A DNA stretch of 64,000 nt from Cryobacterium sp. HLT2-28 (GCF_004402495.1 NZ_SOFH01000031.1:83356-147355), one strand, 5' to 3'; shown: positions 35,565 through 44,704, numbered from the stretch's first letter. Numbers and translations are program-made. The notes: a model not told the origin generated them from the sequence alone.

Positions 35565-37243
35565 ATGAAAACAGTAATCGTGGGCGGAGTCGCGGGTGGT
35601 ATGTCGGCGGCGACGCGGTTGCGCCGGCTGGACGAGGCGGCCGAGATCATCGTATTCGAGCGGGGACACTACGTCTCGTTCGCGAACTGTGGGTTGCCCT
35701 ATTACGTGGGCGGCGTCATCCGTGACCGGGGCGACCTGCTGCTGCAGACGCCGGAGTCCCTCGCCAGCCGGTTCCGCCTGGACGTGCGGATCGACCACGA
35801 GGTGACCCGGATCGATCGCGAGTCGAAGACGGTCTTCGTGCGCGACACGCTCACCGGGGAGGAAGCCTCCGAGAGCTATGACCGGCTGATCCTCGCCGCC
35901 GGGGCCACCACGCGCAGCGTGCTGGCCCACTCCGACATTCCCGTGCACACCCTGCGCACGGTCGATGACGTCGACCGGATCACCGCGATCCTCGACGCCG
36001 CTGCCGGCCCGGTCTCCGCCGTCGTCATCGGCGCCGGTTTCATCGGCCTCGAGGCCGTCGAGAACCTCGTGCTGCGCGGCGTCGCCGTGACCGCGGTCGA
36101 GTTCGGACCCCAGATCCTCGGCCCTCTCGACGCCGAAATGGCGGCCCCCGTGCTCGACGCGCTGCGGGCGAAGGGCGTGGACGTGCGCCTCGGCACCGCG
36201 GTGAAGGGCACCTTCGGCGGCCGGGTGCAGCTCAGCGACGACACCGACGTCGCGGCCGACTTCCTGATCGAGGCCACCGGCGTGCGACCGGACACCTCCC
36301 TGGCCCAGCAAGCCGGTCTCCGGATCGGCGAGAGCGGCGGGATCTGGGTGGACGACACCCAGCGGACCAGCGACCCCTCGATCTACGCGGTCGGCGACGG
36401 GGTGGAGAAGATCGACGCGATCAACGCCCAGCCCACCCGGATCGCGATGGCCGGGCTGGCCAACCGCCACGGGCGCGCATCCGCCGACAGCATCGCCGGC
36501 ACTCCCTCCTCGGCCGCCCCCGCGTTCGGCGCCGCCATCGTCGGCGTGTTCGGAATCACCGTGGCCATGGTCGGCTGGAGCGAACGGCGCCTCGTCGCCG
36601 AGGCGAGACCGCACCGGATCGTGCACACCCACCCGGCCAGCCACGCCACCTACTACCCGGGGGCCGAGACCATGTCGATCAAGCTGCTCATCGACTCCGA
36701 GACGGACGCCATCCTCGGCGCCCAGATCGTCGGCGGCAGCGGGGTGGACAAGCGGATCGACATCCTGGCCACCGCGATGGCCGGCGGGATCACGGCATCC
36801 GCCCTGACCCGGCTCGAGCTGGCCTACGCGCCGCAGTACGCATCGGCCAAGGACCCGATCAACCAGCTCGGCTACGTCGCCGACAACCTCGCGTCGGGCT
36901 CGACCCGGAACCTGCAGTGGCACGAACTGGAATCGGCGCTGGAGGACGGTGCCGTGCTGATCGACGTGCGCACGAGCGGCGAATTCGCCGCGGGCAGCAT
37001 CCCGGGCGCCGCGAACGTGCCGCTGGACGACCTCAGGGAGCGCCTGGCCGAGATGCCGGATGCCCCGCTCGTCGTGCACTGCCAGGTCGGGCAGCGCGGG
37101 CACACCGCCGCCCGTATCCTGAGCCAGAACGGTTTCGACGTTCGGAACCTCGACGGCGGCTACCGCACCTGGACCGCCGGCGTCTCCACCCTCACCCTCA
37201 CTCCCGCTCCCGCTCCCGCCCCAGTTCCCGAAAGGATCCCGGC

Positions 37244-37247
<4 letters not shown>
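35565..37247 (+). CDS. CoA-disulfide/persulfide reductase with C-terminal rhodanese domain
   Basis: 560 residues. FAD/NAD-binding domains start VIVGGVAGGMSAATRLRRLD; the redox Cys is Cys42 in YVSFANCGLPYYVGG, as in CoA-disulfide reductases. A dimerisation domain with YYPGAETMSIKLL and YAPQYASAKDPIN follows. The last 100 residues are a rhodanese domain with DVRTSGEFAAGSIPGAANVP and active Cys506 in VHCQVGQRGHT. Fusions of this kind (CoADR-RHD, Npsr) reduce CoA persulfides and polysulfides. The start at 35565 is used; the ATG at 35547 lies inside the operator. The stop overlaps the next rhodanese gene by 4 bp. Confidence 0.9.
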
Positions 37248-37815
<568 letters not shown>

Positions 37816-37858
37816 CTGCCCGGCTCCCGGGGCGGACGGGCGCGGGCAGCGGGCAACG

Positions 37859-39037
37859 CTAGACGAAGGCGGCCTGGCCGGTGATCGTGCGACCGACGAT
37901 CAGGGTGTTCATCTCCTGGGTGCCCTCGTACGAGTAGATCGCCTCCGCATCGGAGAAGAAGCGGGCGACGTCGTAGGAGAGCACGATCCCGTTGCCGCCG
38001 AAGAGTTCCCGGCACCAGGCGACCGTCTCGCGCATCCTCGCCGTCGTGTAGAGCTTGGCCAGCGCGGAGTGCTCGTCGCGCTGGCTGCCCTCGTCCTGCA
38101 TCTGCGAGACCCGCACCACCATGGCCAGGCTCGCCGTGATGTTGCCGAGCGACTTCACGAGCAGGTCCTGCACCAGCTGGTGCCCGCCGATCGGCTTGCC
38201 GAACTGCTCGCGCTCCTTCGAATACGCCACGGCGGCCTCGTAGGCTCCCATCGCCGTGCCCACTGCGGCCCAGGACACCTCGGCCCGGGTCAGGCGCAGC
38301 ACCTTCGCGGCGTCCTTGAACGAGTTGGCGTTCTGCAGCCGGTTGCGTTCGGGCACCACGACGTTGTCGAGGGTGATGTCGGCGTTCTGCACGGCTCGGA
38401 GGCTGATCTTGCCCTCGATCTTGGTGGCCGTGTAGCCGGGGGCGTCCGTGTGCACGATGAAACCCTTGACCTGCCCGTCCGCGGTGTCCTTCGCCCAGAT
38501 GATGGTGATGTCCGAGAAGGTCGCGTTCCCGATCCAGCGCTTGGCCCCGTTCAGCAGCCAGACGTCGCCGTCGCGGGTTGCCGTGGTGCGCAGGCCCTGC
38601 GCCGCGTCGGAGCCGGAGAGCGGCTCCGTCAGCCCGAACGCGCCGACGATCTCGCCGGAGGCCAGCCGGGGCAGCCATTCGTCGCGCTGCTCCTGCGACC
38701 CGGTCGTAGAAATGGTGCCGCAGGCCAGCCCGTTCTGCACGCCGACGAAGGTGGCGACGGATGCGTCCACCCGGGCGATCTCCAGCGCCACGAAGCCGCG
38801 GAACACGGCCGAGTTCGGAAACGGCCGTGTCTCCGGCCAGCCGAAGGAGTACGCGCCGAGTTCGGCCAGCGGCCGGACGACTTCCTCGGGGAACTCGGCG
38901 CGCTCCCAGCATCCGTTCGCGATCGGCCTGACGTCCGACTCGAGGTAGGCGCGCAGCCTGGTCAGGGCCGCCTTCTCCGGGGCGCTGAGCAGGTTCTCAT
39001 AGCCGTAGACGTCACTGGCGAGTGGCTCGAAAGTCAT
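37859..39037 (-). CDS. Acyl-CoA dehydrogenase family protein
   Basis: 392 residues. The FAD-binding stretch GAFGLTEPLSGSDAA, NGAKRWIGNATFSDITIIWA, the helical region EREQFGKPIGGHQLVQDLLV and the C-terminal YSYEGTQEMNTLIVGRTITG, which holds the catalytic Glu, are all present. It resembles glutaryl-CoA and short-chain enzymes, but the substrate is unknown. ATG 39037 is preferred to ATG 39049 because GGAG lies 6-7 nt before it. Monocistronic, divergent from manA over a 132-bp gap. Confidence 0.88.
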   Translation of the reverse strand: MTFEPLASDVYGYENLLSAPEKAALTRLRAYLESDVRPIANGCWERAEFPEEVVRPLAELGAYSFGWPETRPFPNSAVFRGFVALEIARVDASVATFVGVQNGLACGTISTTGSQEQRDEWLPRLASGEIVGAFGLTEPLSGSDAAQGLRTTATRDGDVWLLNGAKRWIGNATFSDITIIWAKDTADGQVKGFIVHTDAPGYTATKIEGKISLRAVQNADITLDNVVVPERNRLQNANSFKDAAKVLRLTRAEVSWAAVGTAMGAYEAAVAYSKEREQFGKPIGGHQLVQDLLVKSLGNITASLAMVVRVSQMQDEGSQRDEHSALAKLYTTARMRETVAWCRELFGGNGIVLSYDVARFFSDAEAIYSYEGTQEMNTLIVGRTITGQAAFV

Positions 39038-39130
39038 TGGGTGCTCCATTGCAGGGTACGACGGCCTCGCGTGCGGCGATCGGCGAATTCCCGCCAGCCT
39101 AGGTGGCGGGTCTGGGTCGGCCGAAAGCGC

Positions 39131-39159
39131 TTGGTAGTTTGGTCTAAACCGAGTAGTAC
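39131..39159 (+). promoter_or_regulatory. manA promoter with dre-like site in the spacer
   Basis: TTGGTA (39131-39136) and TAGTAC (39154-39159) are separated by 17 bp. The spacer holds TGGTCTAAACC (39140-39150), which differs from the core of the GntR-family DasR/NagR dre site (TGGTCTAGACC) at one base. A repressor bound there would block RNA polymerase. Confidence 0.5.
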
Positions 39160-39169
39160 AGGAGCCAGC

Positions 39170-40456
39170 ATGTTTGTGGGCATCGCCAATTCACCCCGGA
39201 ACTACGCCTGGGGCTCCACCACCGCGATCGCGGGCCTGCTCGGGCACGCCCCCTCCGGCAAACCGGAGGCCGAACTGTGGCTGGGCGCCCACCCCGGCTC
39301 ACCGTCGGTCATCACCGACCCGGAGCAGGTCGGCGGCTACGCCACGCTCACCGAGTGGATCGCCGCCGCCCCGGAGGCCGCCCTCGGCGAGGCCCCGGCG
39401 CGCGCCTCAGGCGGAGCACCCCGGCTACCGTTCCTGATGAAGATCCTGGCCGCGGCGAGCCCGCTCTCCCTGCAGGCGCACCCCACCATGGAACGTGCCC
39501 GTTCGGGCTTCGCCCTGGAGAACGAGGCCGGAATCCCGGTCGACGCCGCGGACCGCAACTACCGTGACCCCTTCCACAAGCCCGAGGTCATCTTCGCCCT
39601 GAGCGAGAGCTTTGAGGCGCTCTGCGGCTTCCGGGAGCCGGTGGAGATCCGGCGAATCCTCGGCGAGTTCCGCGCCCTCGACGTGGCGAGCAACGACCCG
39701 CAGCCCGGCGCCCTGGACGCCCTCGAACAGCGACTGCTCGGCCCGGAGGCCCTCCGCGACACTGTCGACTGGCTGCTGCGCGACGGGCGCGGGGAAGACA
39801 GCGGCGAGGTCGCCTGGCTGGTCGAACGGGTCGTCGCCCTCGCCGGCAGCGCGGTCGGCCTGTCTCACGGCGGCGCCATCCTGGAGTTCCCGCTCGAGCT
39901 GGACACCGTGCGCAAGCTGGCCGTCGCCTATCCGGGCGACCCGGGCATCGTCATCTCCCTGCTCACCAACCGGGTGTCGCTGCGCCGCGGCGAGGTGCTC
40001 TACCTGCCGGCCGGCAACATCCACGCCTATCTCTCCGGCCTCGGGGTCGAACTGATGGCGGCCTCAGACAATGTGCTGCGCGGCGGTCTCACCCCCAAGC
40101 ACATCGACGTCGACGAACTGCTCGACGTGCTCGAGTTCACGTCGCTGCCCGTGCCCTACCTCGCCCCCGTGTCCCACAGCCCGGGCGTGGCCGAATACCG
40201 GCCGGCCGTGGATGACTTCGCTCTGGTGCACATCACGGCGGAGGCGGCGGGAGCGGATGTCGCCGCCGGTGTTCCGATGCGTCAGTTCACGCTGACGGGA
40301 CCCGGCATCGCCATCTGCACGGCCGGCGGATTCCTCGTGGCCGGGGCGACGTCATCCGTCACCCTCAAACGCGGCGAATCCGTCTACATCACGCCGGACG
40401 AGGGCACCCTGACCTTCGCCGGCTCCGGCGACGTGTTCCTGGCCACCACCCCCTGA
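39170..40456 (+). CDS. manA: Mannose-6-phosphate isomerase, class I
   Basis: 428 residues, cupin-type isomerase linking fructose-6-P to mannose-6-P and so feeding GDP-mannose. The Zn-binding motifs are present: SLQAHPTMERA, FHKPEVIFAL and PAGNIHAYLSGLGVELMAAS, with LRGGLTPKHIDVDELL typical of class I ManA. AGGAG lies 5 nt before the ATG at 39170. Its stop is 27 bp before an 85-bp palindromic element. No phosphomannomutase gene is seen in the window. Confidence 0.94.
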   Translation: MFVGIANSPRNYAWGSTTAIAGLLGHAPSGKPEAELWLGAHPGSPSVITDPEQVGGYATLTEWIAAAPEAALGEAPARASGGAPRLPFLMKILAAASPLSLQAHPTMERARSGFALENEAGIPVDAADRNYRDPFHKPEVIFALSESFEALCGFREPVEIRRILGEFRALDVASNDPQPGALDALEQRLLGPEALRDTVDWLLRDGRGEDSGEVAWLVERVVALAGSAVGLSHGGAILEFPLELDTVRKLAVAYPGDPGIVISLLTNRVSLRRGEVLYLPAGNIHAYLSGLGVELMAASDNVLRGGLTPKHIDVDELLDVLEFTSLPVPYLAPVSHSPGVAEYRPAVDDFALVHITAEAAGADVAAGVPMRQFTLTGPGIAICTAGGFLVAGATSSVTLKRGESVYITPDEGTLTFAGSGDVFLATTP

Positions 40457-40483
40457 CCCGCGCCCGCCGGTCGCCGGTCGCCC

Positions 40484-40568
40484 GTCGAATTCGACGGACT
40501 TTTTGCCGTTTGAGTCCGGATATGCCGGGTTTCGGGCCATTCTCGGCAAAATCTCCGTCGAATTTGAC
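40484..40568. repeat. 85-bp palindromic element, copy B
   Basis: Arms at 40484-40504 and 40548-40568, centre 43 bp. The left arm begins GTCGAATTCGACGG, the right arm (reverse complement) GTCAAATTCGACGG, so its orientation is opposite to copy C across the nuclease-like gene. Pairing extends outward through CCC/GGG flanks. Confidence 0.92.
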
Positions 40569-40686
40569 GGGCCCGAGACGAGTTGGGGAGCGGTGGATGC
40601 GCTCGTAGCTTCTCCACCGCAGGTGTCGAACCCGCGGGGCATCCACACAACGATGGATGTCGTCGGCCGGCTGACCCGTCAGTGCG

Positions 40687-41682
40687 ATGCTGCCCGGCAT
40701 GCGCTCGCTGCCGAAGGACATCGCCGAACTCGGGTTGTTCGTCAAGCGGGCCGTGCTGCTGTCGAGGGGCTGGTCGGATCGGGATCTTCGCCGCGCGGTG
40801 AATCAAGGGACGATCCTTCGGATTCGCAAGGGGTGGTACTCGGTCCCCTCCGCGCCACGGTTCGCCGCGGAGGCATTCAGGATCGGCGGCCGCCTGGCCG
40901 GGTTGAGTTGCCTGAGCACCTGGGGAATCTGGACCCCGGAGACCAGAAAGATCCACGTCACTGTGCCAGATGCCGCCCGCGGACTGCGAAGGCCCACTGA
41001 CATGCGGGCGCCGTTTGATCGAGCAGACGGTCACCGATATCGCGTGACCTGGAATGATGCCGCGACCGATCGGCACGCGTCATTCCGGTGGCGAACGAGC
41101 GTGATCGATGCGCTCGTGCATGTGCTGGAAAACCACGACCGGGTCACGTCGATAGTGTGTCTTGACGCGGCACTGCACAGCAGGCGGGAGGGTGGTGCCG
41201 GGATCGTGGAGTCGGATCTCGACGAGATCTTCGCCCGCGCCCCTCAACGGGTTCAGGCCTGGCGCTCGCAGGTCGATGGGCGTGCGGGTTCAGGCGGCGA
41301 GACGGAATTCCGTCTTCTCGCGCTCGAGGCCGGAATCCCGTTCGTTCCCCAGCCTTTTGTCGCGGGTGTCGGTTTCCTGGACGGCCAAATCGGGCCGTCG
41401 GTCTTCGTCGAGGTCGATGGTGCGAATTGGCACGACAACCCGGAGGCCTTCGCCGTCGACCGCGAACGCGACATCCTCGTGGCGGGCAAGAACGGGCGTG
41501 TCCTGCGGTTCAGCTATCCTCTGTTCCGCCGCAAATGGCAGCTCTGCGCAGCGGCCATGGCCAATGCCCTCGCCGACGATTACCGGCTGGCGAAGCAGAC
41601 GGAATTCCCGGCCTTCCCCTGGCGCATGCAGCCCCGCCCGGCCTCACGCCCGCCCCGCCCGGCCGACGTCGACGCCCCCTGA
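40687..41682 (+). CDS. AbiEi-like N-terminal domain plus DUF559 nuclease-like domain
   Basis: 331 residues. The N-terminus has a winged-helix AbiEi-type pattern: LSRGWSDRDLRRAVNQGTI, RIRKGWYSVP, then GLSCLSTWGIW. The C-terminus (about 200-310) is DUF559, a Vsr-like PD-(D/E)XK fold: GGETEFRLLALEAGI, GFLDGQIGPSVFVEVDG, NWHDNPEAFAVDRERDILV and GRVLRFSYPLF. The Glu, Asp and His residues expected at such a site are all present. Proteins of this make-up are frequent and multi-copy in actinobacteria with no settled function. It stands alone between 85-bp elements B and C, facing outward symmetrically. Confidence 0.82.
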   Translation: MLPGMRSLPKDIAELGLFVKRAVLLSRGWSDRDLRRAVNQGTILRIRKGWYSVPSAPRFAAEAFRIGGRLAGLSCLSTWGIWTPETRKIHVTVPDAARGLRRPTDMRAPFDRADGHRYRVTWNDAATDRHASFRWRTSVIDALVHVLENHDRVTSIVCLDAALHSRREGGAGIVESDLDEIFARAPQRVQAWRSQVDGRAGSGGETEFRLLALEAGIPFVPQPFVAGVGFLDGQIGPSVFVEVDGANWHDNPEAFAVDRERDILVAGKNGRVLRFSYPLFRRKWQLCAAAMANALADDYRLAKQTEFPAFPWRMQPRPASRPPRPADVDAP

Positions 41683-41717
41683 CCTGCAGACGCTGTCCTC
41701 CCGAGCGGTGCCAGCCG

Positions 41718-41802
41718 GTCAAATTCGACGGACTTTTTGCCGTTTTGCTGTCAGATATCCGGAAAAAACCGTGATTTGCGCAAAATTACCGTCGAATTCG
41801 AC
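41718..41802. repeat. 85-bp palindromic element, copy C
   Basis: Arms at 41718-41738 and 41782-41802, centre 43 bp. The left arm begins GTCAAATTCGACGG, the right arm (reverse complement) GTCGAATTCGACGG. It lies 36 bp after the nuclease-like gene and between convergent stops, so it could also end transcription from both sides. Confidence 0.92.
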
Positions 41803-41838
41803 GGGCACGGGGCGAAACGGATGCCGCGCCCGGCCGGG

Positions 41839-42795
41839 TCAGCCGACGCGGCTGCCGCCGAACGTGCGACGGTACGCCGTCGGGGTGGTCTGGAGCACCT
41901 TGACGAAGTGGTGCCGCATCACCGCCGCGGCCCCGAAACCGGTGTCCGCGGCCACCTCCTCGAGGCTGCGCGAGGTCTCCTCGAGCAACTGCTGGGCTCG
42001 GAGCAGGCGCTGGCGGTTCAGCCACGCGGTCGGCGTCGTGCCCAACTCGGCGCGGAACCGGCGGGCGAACGTGCGCGGTGACATCAGGGACCGGCGGGCC
42101 AGGCTGTCGACGGTGAGTTCCCGATCGAGGTTGTGCAGCATCCACTCGGTGACCGCGGCGAACGAGTCGCTCGGGCACTCGGTGACCGGGGCCTGAATGA
42201 ACTGGGACTGCCCGCCGTCGCGCTGCGGCGGCACGACCATGCGCCGGGCAATGATGTTCGCAGCCGCGGCGCCGAGCTCCTTGCGCACGATGTGCAGGGC
42301 GGCGTCGATGCCGGCCGCGGTCCCGGCGCCCGTGACGACCTTCCGGTCCTCCACGAACAGAACGTCGGGGTCGACCTCGGTCTGCGGATAGGCCCGGGCC
42401 AGGGCGTCGGTGTACATCCAGTGGGTGGTACTGCGCCTGCCGTCGAGGATGCCCGCCGCCCCCAGCACGAACGCCCCACTGCAGACGCTGAGCACCCACG
42501 CTCCGCGAGCCTCCGCCTCGCGCACGACCCGAAGGATGTCAGGGTGGATGCCGGCGCCCTCCTGGTAGGCCGGGATGGCGACCAGATCGGCGTCGTCTGC
42601 CGCGCCGAGGCCTTCGGTGACCACGATGTCGAAGCCGAGCTTCGTGCGCACCGGCCCGGGCTCGGCGGCCGTGACGTGGAAGTCGAAGACGGGACCGCCG
42701 TGCTCGCTCCGGTCGATCCCGAAGACCTCGCAAATGACGCCGAACTCGAACGGCGCCATTCCCGGCATGGTGACGCAGACGACCTTGCTGAGCAT
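41839..42795 (-). CDS. GlxA-family AraC-type transcriptional regulator
   Basis: 318 residues. Residues 1-190 are a DJ-1/PfpI-like domain with VVCVTMPGMAPFEFGVICEV and WVLSVCSGAFVLGAAGILDG, the nucleophile-elbow Cys included. The last 100 are an AraC helix-turn-helix pair: LTVDSLARRSLMSPRTFARR and LLEETSRSLEEVAADTGFGA. Such regulators sense small metabolites; the target is unknown. ATG 42795 is used because AAGGGA precedes it and the domain begins at once. Confidence 0.88.
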   Translation of the reverse strand: MLSKVVCVTMPGMAPFEFGVICEVFGIDRSEHGGPVFDFHVTAAEPGPVRTKLGFDIVVTEGLGAADDADLVAIPAYQEGAGIHPDILRVVREAEARGAWVLSVCSGAFVLGAAGILDGRRSTTHWMYTDALARAYPQTEVDPDVLFVEDRKVVTGAGTAAGIDAALHIVRKELGAAAANIIARRMVVPPQRDGGQSQFIQAPVTECPSDSFAAVTEWMLHNLDRELTVDSLARRSLMSPRTFARRFRAELGTTPTAWLNRQRLLRAQQLLEETSRSLEEVAADTGFGAAAVMRHHFVKVLQTTPTAYRRTFGGSRVG

Positions 42796-42870
42796 GAGTA
42801 TTCCCTTTTCGAAAAGGACGAGCGTGGAGCCGGACGGGCGAATGGCAGGAATCCGACGATTCGTGGCAAT

Positions 42871-42888
42871 CCTGCCACTAGCGGCAGG
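42871..42888. promoter_or_regulatory. Short dyad CCTGCC-N6-GGCAGG
   Basis: A perfect 6-bp inverted repeat with a 6-bp spacer, preceded by another TGGCAGG at 42843-42849. It lies between the GlxA-type gene and a small membrane protein gene and could be an operator for either. Function unproven. Confidence 0.35.
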
Positions 42889-42901
42889 AAAACACAATAC
42901 G

Positions 42902-42907
42902 TAGAAT
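42902..42907 (+). promoter_or_regulatory. -10 box TAGAAT for leaderless small ORF
   Basis: TAGAAT is followed by 7 nt and the ATG at 42915, with no ribosome-binding site between. Confidence 0.5.
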
Positions 42908-42914
42908 TTCTGCC

Positions 42915-43052
42915 ATGATCATCCTCACTATGGCCATCGTGTTGCTCGTCGTCTGGGGCGTCGTCGCCACCATTCTCGGTCTCGGCAACGACGGGTTGGG
43001 CCGGCCGGAACTCGCGGATCGGAACCGGGGACCGGAGATGCGGCAGGGCTGA
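42915..43052 (+). CDS. 45-residue single-pass membrane protein
   Basis: A short reading frame giving 45 residues: a hydrophobic helix (about 1-24, starting MIILTMAIVLLVVWGVVATI) and a polar, charged tail of about 20 residues. TAGAAT lies 7 nt before the ATG, matching the leaderless pattern seen elsewhere in this window. It lies between a GlxA-type regulator (divergent) and galE (55 bp downstream). No homologue recognised. Coding status rests on composition and the promoter. Confidence 0.55.
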   Translation: MIILTMAIVLLVVWGVVATILGLGNDGLGRPELADRNRGPEMRQG

Positions 43053-43107
43053 GGCTAGGCTGGACGCGCGGCAATGCAGGGTTGACGCACGATTCTGCGA
43101 GGTTCAG

Positions 43108-44082
43108 ATGGCTTGGCTTGTCACCGGCGGCGCCGGCTATATCGGTTCGCACATCGTGCGTGCCTTCCTCGCCGAGGGGATCGACGTCGTCGTCGTGGAC
43201 GACCTCTCCAGCGGGCACGCGGAGTTCGTGCCGGATTCGGTTCCGTTCGTCCAGGGCGACATCCTGGACGGCGACCTCCTGATGCGCACCTTCGCCGAAC
43301 ACGACGTCACCGGTGTCGTGCACGTCGCCGGGTTCAAGTACGCCGGCGTCTCGGTGCAGCGCCCGCTGCACACCTATCGGCAGAATGTGACCGCGACGGC
43401 CACCCTCCTCGCGGCGATGCAGGAATCCGGAGTCAACCGGATGGTGTTCTCCTCCAGTGCCGCCGTCTACGGCACCCCGCACACCGACCTCGTCACCGAG
43501 GACACACCGAAGAGCCCCGAGTCGCCCTATGGCGAGTCCAAGCTGATCGGCGAGTGGCTACTGCGAGACCAGGGCATCGCGGCCGGGCTCACGCACACCT
43601 CACTGCGCTACTTCAACGTGGTCGGCTCCGGCGCGCTGGAGCTGCGCGACACCAGCCCCCACAACCTGTTCCCCCTGGTCTTCGACGCCCTGATCGACGG
43701 ACGCACCCCGAGCATCAACGGCAAGGACTACGCCACACCCGACGGCACCTGTGTTCGCGACTACATCCACGTGGCCGACCTCGCCGTGTCCCACGTCGCT
43801 GCGGCCAGGCGGCTGGATGCCGGTCAGCCGATCCTCCCGGTGTACAACCTCGGCAGCGGCGATGGCGTATCGGTGGGCCAGATCATGTCGACCGTCTCCG
43901 CCGTGACCGGGATCGAGTTCACGCCGGTGATCGGCCCTCGCCGGCCCGGCGACCCGGACCGGATCGTCGCGTCGGGCGAGCTTGCCGCCCGGGACCTCGA
44001 CTGGGAGATGCGGCACAGCCTCGAAGACATGGTGGGCAGCGCCTGGGCGTCCCGGCAGGCGGCATCCGCCCCGCACATCTGA
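43108..44082 (+). CDS. galE: UDP-glucose 4-epimerase
   Basis: 324 residues: LVTGGAGYIGSHIVRAFLAE, MVFSSSAAVYGTPHTD, SPYGESKLIGEWLL and LRYFNVVGSGALELRD, then ATPDGTCVRDYIHVADLAVS. These are the NAD loop, Ser, Tyr-Lys and substrate segments of GalE. It is the second galE in the window and is more GC-rich than the one at 23441, so this may be the native copy and the other acquired with the polysaccharide genes (inference). Confidence 0.92.
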   Translation: MAWLVTGGAGYIGSHIVRAFLAEGIDVVVVDDLSSGHAEFVPDSVPFVQGDILDGDLLMRTFAEHDVTGVVHVAGFKYAGVSVQRPLHTYRQNVTATATLLAAMQESGVNRMVFSSSAAVYGTPHTDLVTEDTPKSPESPYGESKLIGEWLLRDQGIAAGLTHTSLRYFNVVGSGALELRDTSPHNLFPLVFDALIDGRTPSINGKDYATPDGTCVRDYIHVADLAVSHVAAARRLDAGQPILPVYNLGSGDGVSVGQIMSTVSAVTGIEFTPVIGPRRPGDPDRIVASGELAARDLDWEMRHSLEDMVGSAWASRQAASAPHI

Positions 44083-44146
44083 CCCAATCTCGCGAATCGG
44101 CGAGTCGAAACTCTCCAGCCAATATTGAGGGTTTAGGATCTGCGAC

Positions 44147-44175
44147 TTGACGGCAGGGAATTACACGGCTGTAAT
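44147..44175 (+). promoter_or_regulatory. whiB promoter
   Basis: TTGACG (44147-44152) and TGTAAT (44170-44175) have a 17-bp spacer, a good match to a housekeeping sigma promoter. Transcription would start about 44182, giving a leader of some 45 nt with a GGGAG ribosome site. Confidence 0.7.
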
Positions 44176-44176
44176 T
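44159..44176. promoter_or_regulatory. Perfect dyad AATTACA-CGGC-TGTAATT over the whiB -10 box
   Basis: An 18-bp perfect inverted repeat whose right half covers the -10 hexamer. A bound dimer would occlude the promoter, so it is a candidate operator. The binding protein is unknown. Confidence 0.6.
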
Positions 44177-44226
44177 AGGGCTGACGGGTAATTCGGGCAC
44201 ATTTTTGCAGTGGGGTGGGAGACGAT

Positions 44227-44547
44227 ATGACGCAGTCTGAGTATCGTTCCGGGGTTCCTGAGGACTGGTTCATTGACCCGGTTCGTTTGGGTGTCCCCGG
44301 AGTTCGCAAGGAAACCGGCGACGGCGATCCGTTGTCGTGGCAGTCGGATTCGCTGTGCGCGCAGACCGACCCTGAGGCGTTCTTCCCCGAGAAGGGTGGC
44401 TCCACCCGCGATGCGAAGAAGATCTGCTCCTCCTGCGAGGTGAAGACCCAATGCCTGCAGTACGCGCTCGCGAACGACGAACGCTTCGGCATCTGGGGTG
44501 GCCTCTCCGAACGCGAACGGCGCAAACTGCGCAAACGCGCCAGCTGA
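44227..44547 (+). CDS. whiB2: WhiB-family transcriptional regulator, WhiB2/WhmD type
   Basis: 106 residues. Four Cys that bind a 4Fe-4S cluster are visible: SLCAQTDPEAFFPEKGG, ICSSCEVKTQCLQYALAN. The GIWGG turn (DERFGIWGGLSERERRKL) and basic C-terminus contact sigma factor and DNA. WhiB2-type proteins control septation and cell division genes in actinobacteria. ATG 44227 is chosen over GTG 44215 because GGGAG lies 5 nt upstream. It precedes a giant GT2 gene, as in other actinobacteria. Confidence 0.92.
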   Translation: MTQSEYRSGVPEDWFIDPVRLGVPGVRKETGDGDPLSWQSDSLCAQTDPEAFFPEKGGSTRDAKKICSSCEVKTQCLQYALANDERFGIWGGLSERERRKLRKRAS

Positions 44548-44551
44548 CCCG

Positions 44552-44588
44552 GCGCGCGGCGCGGCCGTCCCGGACGGCGCCCCGCGCG
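44552..44588 (+). terminator. GC-rich hairpin after whiB
   Basis: CCGTCC-C-GGACGG forms the core of a longer, imperfect GC-rich stem starting 5 nt after the whiB stop. There is no T tract, so it is only a possible terminator. Confidence 0.4.
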
Positions 44589-44704
44589 GCACCAGGCTTC
44601 CCCGCTTCGCCCCCTCCGACGTCGACCCATCCGGGCGGCGGATTTCAGGCGCGCCCCAGCGCTTCCGCGACGTTCGGCGCGGACCAACCTAGGCTGTGAT
44701 CGAT

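Noticed and set aside
35409..37103. 564-residue minus-strand frame opposite the persulfide reductase
   Set aside because: Antisense shadow; the plus strand encodes clear FAD, NAD and rhodanese motifs and has an operator at its start.
40687..41682. Type IV toxin-antitoxin (AbiE) system
   Set aside because: Only an AbiEi-like N-terminal domain is present; there is no AbiEii toxin gene next to it, and the C-terminal half is DUF559.
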